Shown here: positions 15,231 through 23,483 of the stretch, in pieces
Layout of the letters: the number at the start of each line of letters is the position of its first letter
Numbering within the stretch: position 1 is the stretch's first letter
Assembly (NCBI RefSeq): GCF_033446685.1
Contig: NZ_JAWQLY010000002.1
Coordinates: 310,001-374,000, forward strand
DNA length: 64,000 bases
From: Modicisalibacter sp033446685
GTDB lineage: Bacteria > Pseudomonadota > Gammaproteobacteria > Pseudomonadales > Halomonadaceae
Reading direction: 5' to 3'
Made by a program: the position numbers and the translations under genes
The notes under the pieces: model-generated
Seen by the model: the letters and a program-made list of their open reading frames with translations, nothing else
Told to the model about the DNA's origin: nothing
Databases searched by the model: none

Positions 15231-16745
15231 ATGATCCCGATTCCGCGCGAGCGAGCCTCGCCCTCCGCCAAGCGGCCAGGTGTCCCGCCGGCCTGGAAGA
15301 CTCCGCAACGCCTATTGATCCTGTTCGGCTCGCTGGCCGTGATGGCGGTGGGCGGCTTTCTGTTCGAGGAAACGCGCAAACTCGAGCAGCGCAAGCTCTC
15401 CGCGTTGGAGGAGAACCTGGCCGCCGAGGCCACGCTGCTCGCCGAACACGCCGAGCTGACCTTCGCCACGGCGACGCGGCTATTGATGGATATCGAATGG
15501 GACAGCGACCCGGCGAGGCTGCGCGAAAGCCTCGCCGCGCAGCCGTTCTACCAGCGCATCCTGCGGACCCCGCAGTTTGCCGGGTTGATGGTCACCGATG
15601 CCGCGGACGAGGTGATATTCACCGCCAACCGGCAACCCATCCAGGCGTGGCGCGTGCTGGCCCAGCCGTTCTTCGCGGCGCACCGCGGCGGGGAGTTCAT
15701 GAGAATCGGCGAGCCGATCGTCCAGACCGGTACGCAGCGTCGGCTGATTCCGGTCAGCCAGCGTCTCAACGGCCCTCAAGGGGCGTTTGCCGGCGTCGCG
15801 ATGGTGATGCTGGATTCCGACTATTTCCACGACTTCTACGACGCGGTCAGCCGCAATCATCAGTATCGGATCGGCATGTTCCACGCCGACGGAACGACCC
15901 TGGCGATGTTCCCGGAGCCCCGCGAGGTGCTGCCGGGGGCGCGCAGGGATCTGGCCGAGCTGTTCGCCTCGCGCATTGCCGATGTCACGCTACTTACCTC
16001 GCCACTCGACGGCACCCAGCGGATCGCCGCCTATCGCAACCTGGCGAGTTTTCCACTGGCGGTGACGGTGTCGCGCAGCTACCGCCAGTTCCGCGCCGAA
16101 CTCGGGCCCGACCGGTGGCGCAACGGGATCCTGTGGGTGATCTTCGCCGTCGGCACGCTGCTCTCGGTCATGGCGATCAACGGCGTATTGCGTGCCCTGC
16201 AGGGCGCCAACCGCGAGCTCGATCGGCTGGCGAGCACCGATGCACTGCTGGGCATCAGCAACCGTCGGCGCTTCGATGACGCGCTCGAGACGGAGTGGCA
16301 GCGCGCCCAGCGATACGTCCAACCGCTCAGTCTGCTGCTGATCGACGTCGACCATTTCAAGCGCTACAACGACCGCTACGGCCATCCCGCCGGGGATGTC
16401 GCGCTGCAGCAGGTCGCCGGCGTGCTCGGCGAGGCCGTCGCGCGCTCCGGCGATCTGATCGCCCGCTATGGCGGAGAGGAGTTGGCCGTACTGCTGCCCG
16501 GTACACCCGAGGTGGGGGCCATGGAGATCGCCCAGCGCATTCATCGGCGCCTGGGACAACGCGCGGTGGCCTTCGACGATTCGCCGGTGGCTGGCTACCT
16601 GACCGTGAGCATCGGCGTGGCGACGCTGACACCGAGGCGCGACAACGCCGCCGAGGAGCTGGTCAAGCGGGCCGATGAAGCGTTGTATCGGGCCAAGGCG
16701 GCGGGACGCAATCGTAGCGCGGGACCCGACGACATCCCCAGCTGA
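15231..16745 (+). CDS. Membrane diguanylate cyclase with periplasmic sensor domain
   Basis: 504 aa from ATG 15231; an in-frame GTG at 15198 would add 11 residues, and neither has a good Shine-Dalgarno. Transmembrane helix 1 is RLLILFGSLAVMAVGGFLF. A periplasmic PDC/Cache-like sensor of about 240 residues follows, then helix 2 (GILWVIFAVGTLLSVMAI). The C-terminal GGDEF domain has GGEEL at residues 414-418, an active-site variant compatible with c-di-GMP synthesis. An inhibitory I-site RSGD lies five residues before it, so product inhibition is expected. It starts diverging from the CdhR-like gene and ends right at the terminator of the second Csr-like RNA. Confidence 0.9.
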   Translation: MIPIPRERASPSAKRPGVPPAWKTPQRLLILFGSLAVMAVGGFLFEETRKLEQRKLSALEENLAAEATLLAEHAELTFATATRLLMDIEWDSDPARLRESLAAQPFYQRILRTPQFAGLMVTDAADEVIFTANRQPIQAWRVLAQPFFAAHRGGEFMRIGEPIVQTGTQRRLIPVSQRLNGPQGAFAGVAMVMLDSDYFHDFYDAVSRNHQYRIGMFHADGTTLAMFPEPREVLPGARRDLAELFASRIADVTLLTSPLDGTQRIAAYRNLASFPLAVTVSRSYRQFRAELGPDRWRNGILWVIFAVGTLLSVMAINGVLRALQGANRELDRLASTDALLGISNRRRFDDALETEWQRAQRYVQPLSLLLIDVDHFKRYNDRYGHPAGDVALQQVAGVLGEAVARSGDLIARYGGEELAVLLPGTPEVGAMEIAQRIHRRLGQRAVAFDDSPVAGYLTVSIGVATLTPRRDNAAEELVKRADEALYRAKAAGRNRSAGPDDIPS

Positions 16746-16754
16746 CCCGGCGCA

Positions 16755-16915
16755 TAAAAAACGCCCCGCGGGTCAACGCGGGGCGTGGCTACTGCCGTTC
16801 CGGGCTTCCTTGGCGGTCGAGACGTCCTGTCTTGAGAGTGCCTTTCCTGCCCGTCGTCGGCCTTCCTGGCCGGTAGCAATCCTTGCTATCGCAATCGTCC
16901 TGATCACGATCGAAC
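16755..16915 (-). ncRNA. Candidate Csr/Rsm-type small RNA (CsrA/RsmA sponge), copy 2
   Basis: On the minus strand this gap holds seven GGA motifs, four in CAGGA and two in AAGGA context. Several sit in hairpin loops: GGCC-AGGAA-GGCC (16858-16870), TAGCA-AGGAT-TGCTA (about 16874-16888) and a GAC-flanked CAGGACGTC (16820-16830). One site, ACAGGACGU, is close to the SELEX CsrA consensus. The RNA ends in a strong rho-independent terminator. It shares architecture, but not obvious sequence, with the RNA at 746-885. The 5' end is inferred from the promoter at 16922-16950. I saw no clear GacA site upstream. The remaining bases to 17040 contain no gene. Confidence 0.75.
16761..16787 (-). terminator. 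Rho-independent terminator of the second Csr-like RNA
   Basis: The inverted repeat ACGCCCCGCG / CGCGGGGCGT encloses a 6-nt loop and is followed on the minus strand by a six-base U run (16761-16756). The plus strand lacks a T run, so it serves leftward transcription. Confidence 0.88.
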
Positions 16916-16921
16916 ACCGCT

Positions 16922-16950
16922 AATTTAGTATGCCTGTTCATTAGTGTAAA
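16922..16950 (-). promoter_or_regulatory. Sigma-70-type promoter for the second Csr-like RNA
   Basis: On the minus strand: TTTACA (16950-16945, 5 of 6 to TTGACA), 17-bp spacer, TAAATT (16927-16922, 4 of 6). The region is markedly AT-rich compared with its surroundings. The start would be near 16915. Confidence 0.55.
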
Positions 16951-17040
16951 GAGGGTAATAAAGCTTTTTGAATAAATTACGGTTATGAGTGAGGCGTCTG
17001 GAGCGTGCGCTCTGCGAGGCTCCGGTTTTAACCTGCCGCC

Positions 17041-17604
17041 TCACTCCCCGGTCAGCAGGCGCTCTTCGAGGGCGAAGACGTGCGGATCGTCGCGACCGAG
17101 TTCGCGCAGCGCGCTGGCGAGGTTGAGCAGATAGTCGCGGTTGGGGCCGCTGGGACCCTGCGCGCGGGCGATGCGCCGGGCCAGGGTGTCTTCCGGCTCG
17201 GGACCGGCAAAGGCGGCGTTGTCCTCGCTGGCGATGTAGACCAGCCCTTCGTGGCGAGCGCCATCGTCGAAATAGAGCGGGGTGACGACCCGCAGATAGC
17301 CATTCTTCTCGCGCACGTCGAGCGGCTGCAGGGTCTGCGGGATGACGCGGTAGGCCATGCCGTGGCACGCCGCTTCCGGCTCACGGATCAGGGTGACGAC
17401 CCGGCCGGGCACCTCGGGCGTGCCGCGGTGATCGTGGGAGGCCTGCCAGAATCGCCGTGTCCAGCCGCGGATGTGCGCGGGGCGGCGTTCCAGGTAAGCG
17501 AAGTCGGCTTTCCAGATCAGCGAGCCATAGCCGAACAGCCACAGCGAATCGTGGCCGTCGAAGTGGGTCATCTGCTGGTTGAGGGTCGTGGTATCTAGAG
17601 ACAT
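17041..17604 (-). CDS. ChaC-like gamma-glutamylcyclotransferase
   Basis: 187 aa from ATG 17604; a longer frame to 17679 lacks family similarity. The substrate-binding loop of the ChaC/GGCT fold is visible as WLFGYGSLIWKADF (residues about 20-33). WTRRFWQASHDHRGTPEVPGR follows, then CHGMAYRV with REKNGYLR, where the catalytic glutamate is expected. ChaC enzymes cleave glutathione's gamma-glutamyl bond, giving 5-oxoproline and Cys-Gly. Alternatives in the superfamily are generic gamma-glutamyl cyclotransferases. No operon partner is seen: it diverges from the RsbQ-like gene, and downstream lies the promoter region of the Csr-like RNA. Confidence 0.88.
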   Translation of the reverse strand: MSLDTTTLNQQMTHFDGHDSLWLFGYGSLIWKADFAYLERRPAHIRGWTRRFWQASHDHRGTPEVPGRVVTLIREPEAACHGMAYRVIPQTLQPLDVREKNGYLRVVTPLYFDDGARHEGLVYIASEDNAAFAGPEPEDTLARRIARAQGPSGPNRDYLLNLASALRELGRDDPHVFALEERLLTGE

Positions 17605-17820
17605 GTGCTGCGCGGAGCCTGGGGAATCAACGGTGCCTCTACTCTGCGACAGGCCATGGAGGCGGGGCAAGCCGGCCAAGCGTTAATCCGGGTGGCGCCA
17701 GGCGCCGTGTAATTGGTTCGCGGTTACATTAGGATGTTACAAATCCGACGAGGCTGATCCGTATCGGGCCGCCCCTCAACCGGCCATGACGGTAGCCGTC
17801 ACCATCCATGGGCAGCTTGC

Positions 17821-18618
17821 ATGGCCGCATCGATACTCGATCGACACAGCGTGACCATCACCGGGCAGGGCGAGCGTACGCTGCTGCTGCTGCATGGCTT
17901 CGGCTGCGATCAGCGGGTCTGGGAGCCACTGGCCCGCAGCTTCGAAAGCGACTGGCGTGTGGTGCGCTACGACCAGGCCGGCTGTGGCCGCGCCCTCAAG
18001 TCCGCCTACTGCCGGGACCGGCACGCGACCCTGCAGGGCTACGCCGAGGATCTGCTGGAGATCTGCGCGGCGCTCGAGGGGCAAGCGCTGACCGTGATCG
18101 GCCATTCGATCAGCGGCATCATCGCCATGCTGGCGGCCATCGAGGCGCCGCAGCGTTTCCAGCGTCTGGTGATGCTCTGCGCTTCCAGCCGCTATCTCGA
18201 CGATCCGCCCGCTTACCGGGGCGGCTTCGACGAGGCGCAACTCCTCGAGCTGCTGACGATGATGGAGCAGAACTACTTCGCCTGGGCGGGCTCGATGGCG
18301 GCCAACGCCATCGGTTCGCAGCCCAAGGATGTCGCGGAGCGCCACCTGCGCAACCAGTTCCTGGCCAATGATGCGCGTATCGCCCGCCAGTTCGCCGAGA
18401 TCACCTTCTACAGCGACACCCGCGAGGCACTGCCGCGGCTGACGACACCCACGCTGGTGATGCATACCGACGAGGATGCCGTGGTGCCGCGCCAGGCCGC
18501 CGAATACCTGCACGCCAACATTCCCGATGCCTGCCTCGAGTGGCTGCCGTGTCGTGGGCATTATCCGCACATGAGCGACCCGGGGCTGCTGGCCGAGCGG
18601 TTGCGGGCGCACCTGTAG
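17821..18618 (+). CDS. RsbQ-like alpha/beta hydrolase
   Basis: 265 aa, alpha/beta hydrolase of the RsbQ/KAI2/D14 clade. The catalytic triad falls at Ser96 (GHSISG), Asp219 (TDEDAVVP) and His247 (CRGHYPHM), the same residue numbers as in Bacillus subtilis RsbQ. The oxyanion region is LLHGFGCDQRVWEP. RsbQ makes or hands a hydrophobic signal to the PAS domain of RsbP during energy stress. Here the next gene (33 nt downstream, same strand) begins with a PAS-like domain and ends in GGDEF. The pair therefore looks like a hydrolase-PAS module wired to c-di-GMP rather than to a PP2C phosphatase. The ligand is unknown. Confidence 0.85.
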   Translation: MAASILDRHSVTITGQGERTLLLLHGFGCDQRVWEPLARSFESDWRVVRYDQAGCGRALKSAYCRDRHATLQGYAEDLLEICAALEGQALTVIGHSISGIIAMLAAIEAPQRFQRLVMLCASSRYLDDPPAYRGGFDEAQLLELLTMMEQNYFAWAGSMAANAIGSQPKDVAERHLRNQFLANDARIARQFAEITFYSDTREALPRLTTPTLVMHTDEDAVVPRQAAEYLHANIPDACLEWLPCRGHYPHMSDPGLLAERLRAHL

Positions 18619-18651
18619 CGCGAGCCGACCTGGCGCTCCGAGGAGACGAAA

Positions 18652-19656
18652 ATGCAAGCGAAGCAGGCTACGGCATGCTGGGACGAGGCTCCGTGTGGCC
18701 TGCTGGTGACCGATCGTGAGGGGCGGGTGCTGGCCGCCAATGCCCGGATCGAGGACTGGCTGGGCCGTTCGAGCCTGGCCGGGAAGCACTTTGCCGACCT
18801 GTTGACGCCCGCTGCGCATGCCTTCTACCACTGGCACGTGGCGGTCAGCGTCGAGCGCCACCACCAGGGCGACGAAATCCAGCTGGCACTCGCCACCCAT
18901 GACGAGCGATCGCTGCCGGTGCTGGGCGGCTTTCGGACCGCCGAGTACGTGGGCCAGGCATGTGTCCACTGGTCGTTGTCGCCGGTCCCGTTTCGAAGCG
19001 ATCTCGAAGGAGCGTTGATCGCGGCGTGCGAGGCGGCCGAAGCGGCGCTGCATGAAAAGCAGCTGGCGATAGACGAGTTGCAGCGCCTCCAGGCGGAGCT
19101 CGAGGCACATCGCCATGAGCTGTCTCGTCAGAACCGGCGTCTCGAGGTGCGCGCCTACAGTGATGAGCTGACGCGGCTCAAGAATCGGCGCGCCTTCAGC
19201 GAGGCGCTGACCGAGCGCATCCGGGTGGGGCCGGCCGGCGGTCCTTTCGCGCTGGCATTGCTGGACATCGACCTTTTCAAGACCATCAACGACACTCTCG
19301 GGCATGCGGCGGGCGACAAGGTGCTGGCCGAACTCGCCATGCTCATGCAGCGCGCCTTTCGCGACCAGGATCTGTTGTTCCGCATCGGCGGCGAGGAGTT
19401 CGCGATCATGTTGCCCGAAGCGTCACCGGAACAGGCGCTGAGGGCGATCGAGCGCTTTTGCCAGGCGCTGCGCGAGCATGCCTGGTCGGTCGCCGCGGTG
19501 ACCGTCAGCGGGGGCATCGCCAATCATCAGCCGGGCGATGGCAGCGATTCGCTCTACCGGCGCGCCGATGATGCGCTCTACGCCGCCAAACATGACGGTC
19601 GCGACCGGGTGTTGCACGCCTCGAGGCTGGGGATGGAGCCCGCCCCGGCCCGCTGA
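18652..19656 (+). CDS. PAS-GGDEF diguanylate cyclase paired with the RsbQ-like hydrolase
   Basis: 334 aa and soluble (no transmembrane segment). Residues about 5-115 form a PAS domain (CGLLVTDREGRVLAANARIE ... DWLGRSSLAGKHFADLLT). A coiled-coil linker follows (about 125-170, EAAEAALHEKQLAIDELQRL), then a GGDEF domain with DELTRLKNRRAF. The active site is GGEEF (246-250), with an RDQD I-site five residues before it. It should synthesise c-di-GMP under product inhibition. It follows the hydrolase gene by 33 nt with an AGGAGA Shine-Dalgarno. The PAS domain is the probable receiver of whatever the hydrolase produces, by analogy with RsbQ-RsbP. It converges on the GGDEF-EAL gene. Confidence 0.88.
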   Translation: MQAKQATACWDEAPCGLLVTDREGRVLAANARIEDWLGRSSLAGKHFADLLTPAAHAFYHWHVAVSVERHHQGDEIQLALATHDERSLPVLGGFRTAEYVGQACVHWSLSPVPFRSDLEGALIAACEAAEAALHEKQLAIDELQRLQAELEAHRHELSRQNRRLEVRAYSDELTRLKNRRAFSEALTERIRVGPAGGPFALALLDIDLFKTINDTLGHAAGDKVLAELAMLMQRAFRDQDLLFRIGGEEFAIMLPEASPEQALRAIERFCQALREHAWSVAAVTVSGGIANHQPGDGSDSLYRRADDALYAAKHDGRDRVLHASRLGMEPAPAR

Positions 19657-19675
19657 CCGGCGCCGTTCACCAAGG

Positions 19676-21448
19676 CTAGACGCTCGCCAGGGCATGCCAG
19701 TCGCGGCGTGTCGGCCACTGCGCGAGCCAGCCGAGCAGCCTGGCGGCGGGCATCGGCCGGGCGATGCCGAAGCCTTGGGCGAGCTGGCAGCCGCGCGTTA
19801 GCAGCGCCCTTGCATGATCGAGCGATTCCACCCCTTCGGCGAGCATCGGCTTGCCGAAACGCTGCGCCATGTAGATCACACTCTCGACGATCGCCATGTC
19901 GTCGGGATCGATGAGCATGCCGCGCACGAAGCTCTGGTCGATCTTGATCAGGTCGACCGGCAGCTGGCGCAGATAGGTCAACGACGAGAAGCCGGTGCCG
20001 AAATCGTCCATGGCGATGTCGATGCCCAGCGCCTGGCATTGCGAAATGGCGTCCAGTGCGGCCCCGATGTCGTGCATCGCGGCGGTTTCGAGCACCTCGA
20101 GCTTGAGGCTGCCGGGCCGTATCTCGGGGTAGTGGGCCAGGCGCGATACCAGGCGTTCGATGAAATCGCCCGTCAACAGGTGGGTGGGGCTGATGTTGAT
20201 ATGGATCGGCAGCTCGATGCCTTCGCGCTGCCAGCACTGCAATTGGCGCAACGCCTGATCGATCACCCACTCGCCCATGTCGAGCTCGAGCACGCTGTCT
20301 TCGATCAGCGGCAGGAAGGCGCCCGGCAGCAGCAGGCCGTCCTCGGGGTGCTGCCAGCGGATCAGCGCCTCGACGCCGACCACGGCATTGCTCGCCATGT
20401 CGACCTGCGGCTGATAATGCAGGCGCAGCTCGCCAGCGCCGAGCGCCTGGGCGAAACGTTGGCGCTTCTCCTGGCATTGCTGTAGCTGGCGATCGTGATT
20501 CGGGTCGAAGTGGCAGAAGGTGTCGCGTCCGAGCTGCTTGGCGCGGTACATCGCCTGGTTGGCGTGGCGCAGCAGCAGGTCGTCCTCGACATCATCGCTG
20601 GGGTAGTAGGTGACCCCCAGGCTGGCGCTGACGTGCAGGCAGTGGCCGTCGATCCAGAACGGCCTGCGGATCGTCGTCAGCAGCGCTTCGAAGAAGGCGT
20701 CGTCCATCTGCCGATGGAGCAGCAGCACGAATTCGTCGCCGCCGAGGCGGGCGAGGATGTCGTCGCCCTGCAGCAGCTCGCCGATGCGCCGGGCGAACAG
20801 GGCCAGCAGAATGTCGCCGGCCTCGTGACCAAGCCGGTCGTTGATGGCCTTGAAGTGGTCGATGTCCAGCGCGCACAGCGCCACCGTGCGCTTGCTGCGC
20901 CGCGCGTGGCGCATCGATTCGTGGATCAGTTGGGTGAGCAGATACGCGTTGGGCAGGCCGGTGAGCGCATCGAAGTAGACTTCCCGGCTGACATGCTGGG
21001 TGCGACTGCTGAGCAGCGACAGGTCGGCCAGCACGATCAGGTGGTGCGACACGTGGCCCTGCTCGTCGCGCACCCGACTGGTCGACATCAGCCCCGGGTA
21101 GACGCGGCCCTGGCGGTTGCGGTAGGTGATTTCGCTTCGCTCGAGATCGCCGGGCTTGCGGGGCTCGATGGCCATCGGCACTGACGCTTCGGGCGCTTGC
21201 TGCAGCGAGACGATGAAGGTCTCGGTGGAGCGTCCGAGCATGGCCTCGTGGGTGAAGCCGGTCAGTCGCACGAAGGCCGGGTTGACGTCGAGAATGCGCT
21301 GCTGGATATCGGTGACGATGATCGCTTCGCTGGCAGCCTGGAATACGCCGCCGAGATAGTCGCACGCCGTGTCGGGCGTGGCCCGTCCGTCGGCATGGGG
21401 CGCTGCGTCAGGCGTCGCCGCGGAATCTATCCCGGGTAGTTGGCACAT
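19676..21448 (-). CDS. PAS-GGDEF-EAL c-di-GMP signalling protein (probable phosphodiesterase)
   Basis: 590 aa, soluble. A PAS domain spans about residues 30-150 (VFQAASEAIIVTDIQQRILD). The GGDEF domain keeps GGDEF at 236-240, but the I-site position reads QGDD, so no RxxD. The EAL domain has E360-A-L with the other catalytic motifs visible: NISPTHL, KLEVLETA, DDFGTGFSSLTYL and DLIKIDQSFV. The EAL site therefore looks competent to hydrolyse c-di-GMP, while the GGDEF may be active or act as a GTP-sensing module. It converges with the PAS-GGDEF gene (19-nt gap), giving synthesis and breakdown side by side. Confidence 0.9.
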   Translation of the reverse strand: MCQLPGIDSAATPDAAPHADGRATPDTACDYLGGVFQAASEAIIVTDIQQRILDVNPAFVRLTGFTHEAMLGRSTETFIVSLQQAPEASVPMAIEPRKPGDLERSEITYRNRQGRVYPGLMSTSRVRDEQGHVSHHLIVLADLSLLSSRTQHVSREVYFDALTGLPNAYLLTQLIHESMRHARRSKRTVALCALDIDHFKAINDRLGHEAGDILLALFARRIGELLQGDDILARLGGDEFVLLLHRQMDDAFFEALLTTIRRPFWIDGHCLHVSASLGVTYYPSDDVEDDLLLRHANQAMYRAKQLGRDTFCHFDPNHDRQLQQCQEKRQRFAQALGAGELRLHYQPQVDMASNAVVGVEALIRWQHPEDGLLLPGAFLPLIEDSVLELDMGEWVIDQALRQLQCWQREGIELPIHINISPTHLLTGDFIERLVSRLAHYPEIRPGSLKLEVLETAAMHDIGAALDAISQCQALGIDIAMDDFGTGFSSLTYLRQLPVDLIKIDQSFVRGMLIDPDDMAIVESVIYMAQRFGKPMLAEGVESLDHARALLTRGCQLAQGFGIARPMPAARLLGWLAQWPTRRDWHALASV

Positions 21449-21563
21449 GCGCGTATTCCTGGTCGCGAACGACCGTTGAAAGAAAGGTTAATCATACCTA
21501 GCCCAGCGGGGACGGGCACCGCTAATTCATCGACGGCGCCTCAACGCTTGCCGCGCCGCATGC

Positions 21564-22490
21564 TCAGGGAATGGTTGGCAGCTCGATCTCGTCGCTGCGT
21601 CGCACGCCTTCGGTCATCTGCTGGCACAGTCGCAGAAACTCGCGCATGCCGGTGCTCAGGTACTTATGACGATGCCAGATGAAGGCGAACTGACGCTTGA
21701 GATCGAGCTGCGGGGTGGCGATGGGCACCAGGCTGCCGCGGCGAAAGGCGTCGCGCAATGCGAGGTGGGAAACGCAGCCGATGCCCAGGCCGGACTCGAC
21801 CGCCCGCTTGATGCCTTCGGTGTGCTCGAGCTCGAGCAGGATATTGAAGCGCCCGCGGCGGTGGCGGGTGGCCTGTTCCAGGGTCAGCCGGGTGCCCGAG
21901 CCCTGTTCGCGCATGATCCAGGCCTCGCGGAGCAGGCGTTCGAGCGAGACATCGGCGGTACCGGCCAGCGGATGGCGTGGCGAGCAGAATACCGTCAGTT
22001 CGTCCTCGACCCAGGGCTGCATGACGATGTCCGCATGCTGGCAGTCGCCCTCGATCAGCCCCAGGTCGAGCTCGTGCTGGACGATTCTTTCGATGATCGA
22101 CGCCGTGTTGCGCACCTGCAGGCGCACCCGGCTGCCCGGATGGCGCTGCATGAAGTCGCTGATCAGCAGGGTGGCCAGGTAGTTGCCGATGGTTAGCGTG
22201 GCGCCGACGTCGAGCGAGCCGACGCCGCGCTGGCCGCGCAACAACTCCTCGATCTCTTCGCCGCGATCGAGCAGGGCAACCGCCTTGGGCAGCAGTTGAA
22301 AGCCCAGGGCGTTGAGCTTGAGACGCTTGCCGATGCGGTCGAGCAACTGGCAATCGAACTGGCGTTCGAGTTCGGCGAGCGCGGTGCTGGCGGCGGATTG
22401 CGAGAGCGCCAATTCGCGGGCGGCGCGCGAGACGCTTTGCTGTTGAGCGACGGCGACGAAGACCTCGAGCTGGCGCAGGGTGTAACGCAT
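21564..22490 (-). CDS. LysR-family regulator, FinR-like, divergent from fpr
   Basis: 308 aa from ATG 22490; upstream in-frame codons lie in the promoter region. The winged HTH is at the N-terminus: MRYTLRQLEVFVAVAQQQSV, then ARELALSQSAASTALAELER. The LysR substrate-binding domain follows (SLDVGATLTIGNYLATLLIS ... GSGTRLTLEQ). It diverges from the ferredoxin-NADP reductase gene. In pseudomonads the LysR regulator FinR sits in this position and activates fprA under redox stress; the same role is inferred here. A palindromic site just upstream of the fpr promoter is a candidate operator. Confidence 0.85.
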   Translation of the reverse strand: MRYTLRQLEVFVAVAQQQSVSRAARELALSQSAASTALAELERQFDCQLLDRIGKRLKLNALGFQLLPKAVALLDRGEEIEELLRGQRGVGSLDVGATLTIGNYLATLLISDFMQRHPGSRVRLQVRNTASIIERIVQHELDLGLIEGDCQHADIVMQPWVEDELTVFCSPRHPLAGTADVSLERLLREAWIMREQGSGTRLTLEQATRHRRGRFNILLELEHTEGIKRAVESGLGIGCVSHLALRDAFRRGSLVPIATPQLDLKRQFAFIWHRHKYLSTGMREFLRLCQQMTEGVRRSDEIELPTIP

Positions 22491-22521
22491 GGGAACCCCG
22501 TTGGCATGTCCTATATCAATA

Positions 22522-22546
22522 TTGTCGATAAGCGTTATCCAGACAA
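22522..22546. promoter_or_regulatory. Candidate LysR (FinR-like) operator
   Basis: A perfect dyad GATAA-GCG-TTATC (22527-22539) is flanked by the near-symmetric arms TTGTC (22522-22526) and GACAA (22542-22546). It lies immediately upstream of the fpr -35 box, in the place expected for a LysR activator site. Confidence 0.5.
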
Positions 22547-22551
22547 CCCAT

Positions 22552-22580
22552 TTAACAGATAATCGTCGCTGACTTAGAAT
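22552..22580 (+). promoter_or_regulatory. Sigma-70 promoter of fpr
   Basis: TTAACA (22552-22557, 5 of 6), 17-bp spacer, TAGAAT (22575-22580, 5 of 6). The start would be near 22587, giving about 50 nt of leader before the fpr ATG. Confidence 0.65.
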
Positions 22581-22637
22581 GTCTGTAACGAAATTCGCCA
22601 TCTATTATGCGATTATGGAATAGCCTTGGAGGCTTTG

Positions 22638-23414
22638 ATGAGCAAGTTTGCCCTGGAAGAAGTGCTGAGTGTCCATCACTGGAACGACACCCTGTTCAGC
22701 TTTCGCACCACGCGTGAACGCAGCCTGCGCTTCAAGAACGGGCAATTCGTGATGATCGGCCTGGAAGTCGCCGGCAAGCCGCTGATGCGCGCCTACTCGA
22801 TCGCCAGTCCCAATTACGAGGACCATCTCGAGTTCTTCAGCATCAAGGTGCCCGACGGCCCGCTGACCTCGCGCCTGCAGCACCTCCAGGTAGGCGACCA
22901 GATCATGGTCAGCCGCAAGCCGACCGGGACGCTGGTCACCGACGACCTGCTGCCGGGTCGCAACCTTTACATGCTGTCTACCGGCACCGGCCTGGCGCCG
23001 TTCATGAGCCTGATTCAGGATCCGGAAGCGTATGAGCGCTTCGACAAGATCGTGCTGATCCACGGCGTGCGTAGCGTCAGCGAGCTTGCCTATGCGGACT
23101 TCATCGGCAAGGAGCTGCCGGCGCACGAATACCTCGGCGAGGAGATCAGCGAGAAGCTGGTCTACTACCCCACGGTGACCCGCGAGGAGTTCCATACCAT
23201 GGGCCGGCTCACCGACCATATCCGTAGCGGCAAGCTCGCCGAGGATACCGGCCTGCCGCCGCTCGACCCCAAGCAGGACCGGGCGATGATCTGCGGCAGT
23301 CCGGCGATGCTCGACGAGACCAGCGCGCTGCTCGACGACCTGGGGTTCAAGATCTCGCCGCGCATGGGCGAGCCCGGCGACTACGTGATCGAGCGGGCGT
23401 TCGTCGAAAAGTAA
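22638..23414 (+). CDS. fpr: Ferredoxin/flavodoxin--NADP+ reductase
   Basis: 258 aa from ATG 22638, preceded by TTGGAGG; an in-frame ATG 12 nt earlier overlaps the Shine-Dalgarno. The FAD-binding motif is RAYSIASPNY (RxYS). The NADP-binding part shows STGTGLAPFMSLIQD and AMICGSPAMLDETSALL. The protein ends YVIERAFVEK, as in bacterial subclass-I FprA enzymes, which are usually about 258 aa. It exchanges electrons between NADPH and ferredoxin or flavodoxin and serves Fe-S repair and oxidative-stress responses. Control by the divergent LysR gene is likely. Confidence 0.93.
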   Translation: MSKFALEEVLSVHHWNDTLFSFRTTRERSLRFKNGQFVMIGLEVAGKPLMRAYSIASPNYEDHLEFFSIKVPDGPLTSRLQHLQVGDQIMVSRKPTGTLVTDDLLPGRNLYMLSTGTGLAPFMSLIQDPEAYERFDKIVLIHGVRSVSELAYADFIGKELPAHEYLGEEISEKLVYYPTVTREEFHTMGRLTDHIRSGKLAEDTGLPPLDPKQDRAMICGSPAMLDETSALLDDLGFKISPRMGEPGDYVIERAFVEK

Positions 23415-23483
23415 CCCTAGCCACGAGTCGCGAGCTACGGACTTCGCGCAAAACCGCACGCCGGTTTCTAGCGCCGAACGGAA

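Noticed and set aside
17000..17030. GGAGC...GCTCC hairpin followed by TTTT downstream of the ChaC-like gene
   Set aside because: The T run is on the plus strand, where no gene ends nearby, and the loop is long; not convincing as a terminator.
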